Positions 23,951-28,962 of a stretch of DNA of 28,962 nt are shown here, piece by piece. The first letter of the stretch is position 1. Each line of letters begins with the position of its first letter. The translations under genes and the position numbers were made by a program. The notes beneath the pieces were generated by a model. That model ran no database searches and was not told the origin of the DNA. It saw only the letters and a program-made list of their open reading frames with translations. The stretch is from an uncultured Mordavella sp. (GTDB lineage: Bacteria > Bacillota > Clostridia > Lachnospirales > Lachnospiraceae). The DNA lies in NCBI GenBank assembly GCA_902406105.1, contig CABPCP010000032.1, positions 1 to 28,962 of the forward strand, written 5' to 3'.

Positions 23951-25165
23951 TCAGGAGAAGATTTCCAGACTTCGTGCCAGGATTCCTTTCATATACGCAA
24001 TGGCTGTTCCGTAGTTGGTTATAGGAATGCCGGCATCTTCCGCGCATTTCAAGCGGTATTTCATCTCCCGTTCATTAAGGGTGCAGCCGCCGCAGTGGAT
24101 GATGAGGCGGTAGCGCTGGAGATCCTGCGGGAATTCGGTGCCGCTGGTAAAATCAAAGCTTAGCTCCTTTCCGGTATGTGTACGGATCCAGCGAGGGAGT
24201 TTGACTGTCCCAATGTCTTCGCACTGGCGGTGGTGGGTACAGCCCTCGGAAATCAAAATATGGTCGCCGTCTTCCAGAGAATCAAGGGTTTTTGCGCCAG
24301 CGGCCAGAAGTTCCAGATTCCCTTTATATCGGGCAAATAGAATGGAAAATGAAGTCAGTGGGATATCGTTTGGAACGATGGAAGCTACTTCCTGGAAGGC
24401 CTGACTATCAGTAATGACCAAGTCTGGCCTGCGGTCAAGTTTCGCAAGAGTTTTTGCAAGCTCGCTTTCACGGACAACAATGGAGACGGCGCCGGCTTCA
24501 AGAAGGTCCCGGATAGTCTGCTGCTGGGGCAGGATCAGCCGGCCTTTTGGAGCCGCGCTGTCAATAGGAACCACAAGAATGACAAAGTCCAAAGGTTGTA
24601 CAAGGTCGGCGGCAATCCTGCGGGTTTGGTCTTCTTCTGGGACAAGACAGGCAATAGCTTCCTTTAATTCCTGAATGTGAGAACCGCTGGAAGCGCTGGC
24701 CCAAAATAATTTTTCCGGCTGAACCTGAAGAATATCCGCCGCCTTTTTGACTGTTGTTTCTGAGGAGGAAATCAGATCCGCCTTATTTAAGACCACAAGA
24801 AATGGAATCCCCTTCTTTTGAATGAGGGAGAGGATATCCAGATCTTCTGGGGAGGGGGCGGACGTGCCGTCGATCACCAGAATGGCAATATCGGTTTTGT
24901 TTAAAATTTGATAGGCTTTTTGTATACGCAGGGCGCCTAGATTACCTTCATCGTCCAAACCAGGGGTATCGATCATAACGACAGGGCCAAGAGGCAGAAG
25001 CTCCATAGCCTTTAGGACTGGATCGGTGGTGGTGCCTTTAACTTCCGAGACGATAGCCAAACTCTGACCAGTGAGAGCATTGATTAGACTGGATTTACCG
25101 GCATTGCGCCGGCCAAAAATCCCGATATGAGTGCGTTCCGCTGAAGGTGTGGTATTTAAACTCAT
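23951..25165 (-). CDS. hydF: [FeFe]-hydrogenase maturation GTPase
   Basis: A 404-residue scaffold protein that assembles the two-iron part of the H-cluster and delivers it to HydA. The N-terminal GTPase has the P-loop GRRNAGKSS (18-26), the switch motif DTPGLDDEG and NKAD. The C-terminal Fe-S domain has the HydF ligand pattern, C-T-H followed about 50 residues later by HCGGC. It is the last gene of hydE-hydG-hydF. The short gap to hydG contains repeat copy D, and copy C follows the stop. Confidence 0.95.
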   Translation of the reverse strand: MSLNTTPSAERTHIGIFGRRNAGKSSLINALTGQSLAIVSEVKGTTTDPVLKAMELLPLGPVVMIDTPGLDDEGNLGALRIQKAYQILNKTDIAILVIDGTSAPSPEDLDILSLIQKKGIPFLVVLNKADLISSSETTVKKAADILQVQPEKLFWASASSGSHIQELKEAIACLVPEEDQTRRIAADLVQPLDFVILVVPIDSAAPKGRLILPQQQTIRDLLEAGAVSIVVRESELAKTLAKLDRRPDLVITDSQAFQEVASIVPNDIPLTSFSILFARYKGNLELLAAGAKTLDSLEDGDHILISEGCTHHRQCEDIGTVKLPRWIRTHTGKELSFDFTSGTEFPQDLQRYRLIIHCGGCTLNEREMKYRLKCAEDAGIPITNYGTAIAYMKGILARSLEIFS

Positions 25166-25188
25166 AAGAAAACTCCTTTCATTTTGTC

Positions 25189-25256
25189 AAAAAGGTACAG
25201 GGCATTTGTCAATTGGGGACGTAGTAAAATTGAAGTTTACTACGTCCCCAATTGAC
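25189..25256 (+). repeat. Palindromic intergenic repeat, copy D (GGGACGTAG-type, longest stem)
   Basis: Head AAAAAGGTACAGGGCA (25189-25204) on the plus strand, opposite to the surrounding genes. The stem is 21 bp perfect: GTCAATTGGGGACGTAGTAAA (25208-25228) with 25236-25256, and a 7-nt loop. The outermost stem base is part of the hydG stop codon. The head reaches to within about 20 nt of the hydF start. Relative to copies A and C, one stem pair has changed from T-A to G-C in both arms. Confidence 0.88.
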
Positions 25257-26677
25257 TAAAACCGGAAATCCCGCCGGTTATTTTCTCGGATTAACCGGAG
25301 ATTTTCTTCTACGGTTGCCCGCACTTTTTCGTTCGGCACGTTGAGAACTTCCTTATCGATTAGTTTATCGCCAATGGCTTTTGTCGCCGGGGAGGCGTAA
25401 TCCATCAGGTACTCTTCCAGTGTCATAAGTGCGTTTGGATGGCAGCAGTTCTGAATCTGCCCGCTCTTGCACAGGGACATGAAACGGTCGCCGGTCCGTC
25501 CGGCCCGATAGCAGGCGGTGCAGAAGCTGGGAATGTAGTTCATTTCCATAAGCCAGCGGACTACTTCGTCTAAGGTCCGGTTATCAATCACATCAAACTG
25601 AGCGGAATTTTCTTCTTCCGGCTCTGGATCCACATATCCGCCCACGCTGGTACGGGAGCCGCCGCTGATCTGGGAGATGCCAAGATGAAGGACACGCTCT
25701 CGGACTTTCTGGCTCTCTCTTGTGGAAATGATCATTCCAGTGTAAGGTACAGCGATGCGGATGCAGGCTACCAGCTTGGCGAAGGTATCGTCATCGATGC
25801 CGTTTGTAAATGTGCTGGCGTCAATATCATCCGCGTTTCGAAGACGGGGAACGCTGATGGTATGCGGTCCCACGCCGAATGCGGCCTCCAGGTGCTCCGC
25901 ATGCATCAGTAGTCCGGCAAATTCATAGCGGTATTTGTCAAGACCAAAGAGCACGCCGATGCCTACGTCGTCAATGCCGCCTTCCATTGCCCGGTCCATT
26001 GCCTCTGTATGGTAATCATAGTCATGCTTTGGTCCGGTAGGATGAAGTTCCAGGTAGCTTTCTTTGTGATAGGTCTCCTGGAATAAGATATAGGTTCCGA
26101 TGCCTGCCTCTTTGAGCAGCCGATAATTATCCACGGTGGTTGCGGCGATATTAATATTTACCCGGCGGATTGCTCCATTTTTATGTTTGATGCTGTAGAT
26201 CGTGTTGATAGAATCCAGGTAGTACTCCATGGTGTTATGTACCGGGTCCTCACCGGCCTCCAACGCCAGCCGTTTGTGGCCCATATCCTGCAAAGCGATC
26301 ACTTCCCGGCGGATTTCCTCCTGGGACAGTTTCTTGCGGGCAATGTGCTTATTTTTCATATGATAGGGGCAGTAAGTACAGCCGTTAATGCAGTAGTTAG
26401 AGAGATAAAGGGGCGCAAATAACACGATTCGGTTCCCATAGAAATCTTTCTTGATCTGTTCCGCCAGCTTGTAGATCTTCTGGTTTAGATCTTCATCTTG
26501 ACAGACCAGAAGAACAGAAGCCTCCCGGTGGGAAAGACCTTTGCGCAGAGAAGCTTTCTCGATCAGGGATTCGATCAGTTCTTTATTGTTTTTGTTTGCG
26601 TCAGCATAGGCCAAAGTTTCCAGAATTTCCTCGTGGTTGATAAAATCATCCGCGTGTTTTGAGTTTACGTCATACAT
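25256..26677 (-). CDS. hydG: [FeFe]-hydrogenase H-cluster radical SAM maturase (tyrosine lyase)
   Basis: A 473-residue radical SAM enzyme that cleaves tyrosine to supply CO and cyanide ligands for the hydrogenase H-cluster. The SAM cluster motif is C-x3-C-x2-C in CINGCTYCPYH. The C-terminal auxiliary cluster motif C-x2-C-x22-C (CTACYRAGRTG through QNC) is specific to HydG and separates it from ThiH. The ribosome site AAAGGAGG lies 9 nt upstream of the ATG, and hydE lies 18 nt upstream. The stop codon overlaps repeat copy D. Confidence 0.96.
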   Translation of the reverse strand: MYDVNSKHADDFINHEEILETLAYADANKNNKELIESLIEKASLRKGLSHREASVLLVCQDEDLNQKIYKLAEQIKKDFYGNRIVLFAPLYLSNYCINGCTYCPYHMKNKHIARKKLSQEEIRREVIALQDMGHKRLALEAGEDPVHNTMEYYLDSINTIYSIKHKNGAIRRVNINIAATTVDNYRLLKEAGIGTYILFQETYHKESYLELHPTGPKHDYDYHTEAMDRAMEGGIDDVGIGVLFGLDKYRYEFAGLLMHAEHLEAAFGVGPHTISVPRLRNADDIDASTFTNGIDDDTFAKLVACIRIAVPYTGMIISTRESQKVRERVLHLGISQISGGSRTSVGGYVDPEPEEENSAQFDVIDNRTLDEVVRWLMEMNYIPSFCTACYRAGRTGDRFMSLCKSGQIQNCCHPNALMTLEEYLMDYASPATKAIGDKLIDKEVLNVPNEKVRATVEENLRLIRENNRRDFRF

Positions 26678-26695
26678 AGGGTGGTTTCCTCCTTT

Positions 26696-27799
26696 TTAAA
26701 AATGATGTGATATATTGACGGACGTTGTTTCTTCAAACGTCAGTACATGTGTCTGCATTTTGGAATCGCCTCGCGCTGTGACTACCTGGTAGCCGATCGC
26801 TGCCATTTGCTTTTCCAAAAGGGCGCGGCATTCCGCGGCTTCTTCATTGGTGCAGATTTTGTTATCGTACAGAAGATAATCGCCCCGTACTTTGGCGGGC
26901 GACAGATTGGGCATGACTACATTGGCCCCGGCCAGGATTCCCAGTTCCCGGCCTTTGGGATGGATGGTTCCAAGAGCGGTGGTAGCCGGAAGAAGCACTT
27001 TGGGAAGCATAAGCCTAAGAAGCCCCAGCAGAAAAAGAGTCAATTCCAGAGTTCCTGCCGGTTCTTTCGCAAAGGGAGTGTCGTGGTGTGGGATGAAAGG
27101 GCCGATTCCTACCATCTGAGGCTGCAGTTTTTGGATAAAAAGCATATCTTCCGCCAGCAGTTCCGGGGTCTGAAAAGGAGAACCCACCATGAATCCTGTT
27201 CCTACCTGATACCCGATGCGTTTCAGGTTCCAAAGACATTCCTGCCGGTTCCCGGCTGTCAGAGATGGAGGGTGCAGTTTGGCATAATGTTTGGAATCAA
27301 AGGTTTCGTGGCGCAGCAGATAGCGGTCTGCGCCTGCGTTGTAATAAGCCTGATAGGACTCGTAAGATTTTTCGCCGATAGATAAAGTCAGCGCGCAGTC
27401 AGGATACTGCTTCTTAATGGATTCAATCAAGTCTGTCATCCGGATGTCTGTGAAATATCCGTCTTCCCCGCCCTGCAGGACGAAAGTGCGGAAGCCAAGT
27501 TCATATCCGAGCTGGCAGCAGGAGAGGATGTCTTCTTTGGAGAGCCGATAGCGGGAAGCGTTTCTATTGTTTCTGCGTATGCCGCAGTAGAAACAGTCGT
27601 TTTTGCAGTAATTGGTAAATTCGATCAGTCCCCGGATGTAAATGTCATGGCCGTACCAGGTGTGCCGCTCTTGGCGTGCCAGGGAAAAGAGCTCTTCCGC
27701 CAATTCCGGAGTCCGTCCGGCGATGAGAGCCGTCCATTCTTCTTTTGTAAGAGAACGCTGGTCCTTCAGCCGATAGAGAAGGGAGCGCAGATCATCCAC
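26696..27799 (-). CDS. hydE: [FeFe]-hydrogenase H-cluster radical SAM maturase HydE
   Basis: A 367-residue radical SAM protein needed to build the dithiomethylamine-bridged diiron precursor of the H-cluster. The SAM motif C-x3-C-x2-C is in YCKNDCFYCGIRRNN. Later conserved blocks are LQGGEDGYFTD, ERHTWYGHDIYIRGLIEFTN before the motif, and GTGFMVGSPFQT. I propose the GTG at 27799: GAGGTGA lies 5 nt upstream and the length suits the family. The frame is open to an ATG at 27889, but that ATG lies inside a terminator hairpin in the leader. First gene of hydEGF. No hydrogenase gene is present in the window. Confidence 0.93.
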   Translation of the reverse strand: MDDLRSLLYRLKDQRSLTKEEWTALIAGRTPELAEELFSLARQERHTWYGHDIYIRGLIEFTNYCKNDCFYCGIRRNNRNASRYRLSKEDILSCCQLGYELGFRTFVLQGGEDGYFTDIRMTDLIESIKKQYPDCALTLSIGEKSYESYQAYYNAGADRYLLRHETFDSKHYAKLHPPSLTAGNRQECLWNLKRIGYQVGTGFMVGSPFQTPELLAEDMLFIQKLQPQMVGIGPFIPHHDTPFAKEPAGTLELTLFLLGLLRLMLPKVLLPATTALGTIHPKGRELGILAGANVVMPNLSPAKVRGDYLLYDNKICTNEEAAECRALLEKQMAAIGYQVVTARGDSKMQTHVLTFEETTSVNISHHF

Positions 27800-27864
27800 A
27801 TATATCACCTCGCAGTCAGAATAAAGCCCAGGTTTTCCCTTGCGGAAATGGGCGGCGATCATAG

Positions 27865-27896
27865 AAAAAGGACCCGCGCACTTAGGCATCGGGTCC
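27865..27896 (-). terminator. Intrinsic terminator in the hydE leader (attenuator candidate)
   Basis: On the minus strand: GGACCCG (27896-27890), a 13-nt loop, CGGGTCC (27876-27870), then TTTTT (27869-27865). It lies about 90 nt after the predicted transcription start and about 65 nt before the hydE GTG. A second stem (AGGACAG with CUGUUCU, about 27922-27900) directly precedes it. Conditional read-through is implied, as the genes behind it must be expressed. Confidence 0.6.
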
Positions 27897-27990
27897 GAAA
27901 AGAACAGAGAATCTCCCTGTCCTAAAATGGTTGAATCCAGCCGCCTTTTCCCGCAGGTGTTACCCTTTGTGATCAGTACGTATTTAAAAA

Positions 27991-28019
27991 ATTATAACAT
28001 AAGAAAATTAGCTTCACAA
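27991..28019 (-). promoter_or_regulatory. Promoter of the hydEGF operon
   Basis: On the minus strand: TTGTGA (28019-28014), a 17-nt spacer, TATAAT (27996-27991), with TG upstream of the -10. The leader to the hydE start is about 185 nt. The gene-free stretch 27800-28108 holds this promoter, the leader terminator, and the macrodomain gene promoter. Confidence 0.65.
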
Positions 28020-28072
28020 CTGAAAATGTAAATGGAATAGAAAGAAAACACGGAAAGATCAGGAATATCCTG

Positions 28073-28081
28073 TGTTATAAT
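28073..28081 (+). promoter_or_regulatory. Extended -10 promoter element for the macrodomain gene
   Basis: TGTTATAAT (28073-28081) fits an extended -10 (TG-N-TATAAT), with no clear -35. A 13-nt palindrome CAGGA-ATA-TCCTG (28060-28072) touches it on the upstream side and may be an operator. Confidence 0.5.
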
Positions 28082-28108
28082 AAGAGAAATAGAAAAAAGG
28101 AGAGTTCT

Positions 28109-28930
28109 ATGACCAGAGAAGAAAAAGTGGATAAATTGATCCGGTTATTAAAAAAGGAGTGCCCAGGCTATGGAGTGATCCAGGAGCTGGGAAATTGTCA
28201 GGAAAAGCGAAGACTCCTGCGAAGCTTGATGAATGTGCGCTGGCCGGGGGAGGCAGGAGAAGAATACCTGCGGCTGCAGGACGAACTGCTGCAAGAAGAG
28301 GCGGAAGAGAAGGGAATCGTCTATCCTGAAGATATACCAATGGCGGCAGAAATATATCCACAGACAGAATTGCGGAACGCCAATCGGATCGCGCTTTGGA
28401 AAGGAGACATTACCACCCTGGCGGCCGACGCAATCGTGAATGCGGCCAATAGCCAGATGCTGGGCTGTTTTGTCCCTTGCCATGGGTGTATTGACAATAC
28501 GATTCATTCCGCCGCAGGAATTCAGCTTCGCAACGAGTGTGCCAGACTGATGGAGGAACAGGGGCAGGAAGAAAAGCCCGGAAGAGCCAAGATTACCTCG
28601 GGTTATAATCTGCCGGCCAGGTATGTGATCCATACGGTGGGGCCGATGGTTGGCGTGGATGTAACTGAGAAGCAGAAGGAAGAATTGAAAAATTGCTATC
28701 AAAGCTGTTTGCGCCTGGCTGATAAAAATAATCTGGCTACAGTAGCGTTTTGCTGCATTTCTACCGGTGAATTTCACTTTCCAAATAAATTAGCCGCTCA
28801 GATTGCTCTGGATACGATAGACCGGACGTTAACCCATCTGCGATTGGAAAAAGTAATCATTGACGTCTTTAAAGAAGAAGATTTTCATATATATCAGAAA
28901 ATTATTCAAAAAGGGACAGGGCATTTTTAA
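28109..28930 (+). CDS. Zinc-type macrodomain protein-ADP-ribose hydrolase
   Basis: A 273-residue protein: a helical N-terminal region (about 1-85) and a macrodomain (about 90-265). The ADP-ribose loop is GDITTLAADAIVNAANSQMLG, cut here as GDITTLAADAIVNAAN; next comes CFVPCHGCIDNTIHSAAG, whose Cys/His residues match the zinc ligands of the Zn-macro hydrolases of staphylococci and streptococci, then HTVGP and the C-terminal STGEFHFPNKLAA. The family removes ADP-ribose from proteins. In some pathogens it pairs with a SirTM sirtuin; the sirtuin in this window is distant and of the deacylase type. AAAGGAGAG is the ribosome site. The final residues KGTGHF are encoded by repeat copy E. Confidence 0.88.
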   Translation: MTREEKVDKLIRLLKKECPGYGVIQELGNCQEKRRLLRSLMNVRWPGEAGEEYLRLQDELLQEEAEEKGIVYPEDIPMAAEIYPQTELRNANRIALWKGDITTLAADAIVNAANSQMLGCFVPCHGCIDNTIHSAAGIQLRNECARLMEEQGQEEKPGRAKITSGYNLPARYVIHTVGPMVGVDVTEKQKEELKNCYQSCLRLADKNNLATVAFCCISTGEFHFPNKLAAQIALDTIDRTLTHLRLEKVIIDVFKEEDFHIYQKIIQKGTGHF

Positions 28931-28962
28931 TTGGGGCCGGGGGATTTTTAAAAATCCCCCGG
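28908..28962 (+). repeat. Palindromic intergenic repeat, copy E (CCGGGGGATTTTT-type, cut by the window end)
   Basis: Head AAAAAGGGACAGGGCA (28908-28923) lies inside the end of the macrodomain gene; the stop codon (28928-28930) is in the TTTTTAATT part. The left arm GGGCCGGGGGATTTTT (28934-28949) is followed by its inverse up to the window end, with the last three bases missing. Very close to copy B. Confidence 0.85.

Noticed and set aside
27800..27889. N-terminal extension of HydE from an ATG at 27889
   Set aside because: The ATG lies in the loop of the leader terminator and has no ribosome site; GAGGTGA before the GTG at 27799 gives a better start and family-like length.
27900..27984. hydE leader as a known riboswitch (TPP, SAM, FMN, cobalamin, lysine)
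   Set aside because: None of the conserved core motifs I know for these classes could be found; left as an unclassified leader.
13379..28962. CRISPR array
   Set aside because: The repeat copies are kilobases apart, differ in stem sequence and have no regular spacers.

Overview
The window looks like chromosomal DNA from an anaerobic Lachnospiraceae-type Firmicute (Clostridium cluster XIVa). This is inferred from strong AGGAGG ribosome sites, a DUF4317 protein, an Fe-S L-serine dehydratase encoded as two subunits, a FabK-based FASII operon, 2-amino-4-oxopentanoate thiolase, and the [FeFe]-hydrogenase maturases HydE, HydG and HydF. No ribosomal RNA, tRNA, phage, CRISPR array or transposase gene was seen. 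Almost all of it is densely packed housekeeping and metabolic DNA.

Layout: 66-1187 (-) DUF4317 protein; 1433-2999 (+) serine dehydratase sdaAB-sdaAA, closed by a terminator; 3156-7415 (+) a TetR regulator with two exporter-type ABC half-transporters that overlap by 4 nt; 7535-19358 (+) a long fatty-acid operon in the order fabH, acpP, fabK, fabD, fabG, fabF, accB, fabZ, accC, fused accDA, a second FabK/NMO-family flavoprotein, a MarR/FabT-like regulator and a Sir2 deacylase. The fabH promoter (TTGACA-17-TATACT) carries a TTTGA-N3-TCAAA palindrome that fits FabT-type autoregulation by the MarR protein at the far end of the operon.

19422-22259 (-) is ortB, ortA and a YkvI-type transporter, divergent from a GntR/FCD regulator (22484-23191, +). 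This is a compact catabolic unit for a 2-amino-4-oxopentanoate-like compound, without the rest of the ornithine pathway in view. 23196-23795 (-) is a PF06541-type membrane protein. 23951-27799 (-) is hydE-hydG-hydF, preceded by a leader of about 185 nt that holds an intrinsic terminator. 28109-28930 (+) is a zinc-type macrodomain ADP-ribosyl hydrolase.

The most unusual structure is a dispersed intergenic palindromic repeat, present five times (about 13379, 19357, 23878, 25189 and 28908). Each copy has a head close to AAAAAGG(G/T)ACAGGGCA followed by AATT(T/G)GGG and one of two quite different perfect hairpins. Every copy abuts or overlaps the 3' end of a gene. One copy supplies the last six codons of the macrodomain gene. 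Paired base changes between copies preserve the stem. It resembles a REP/MITE-like mobile palindrome family, though no mobilising enzyme is in the window.
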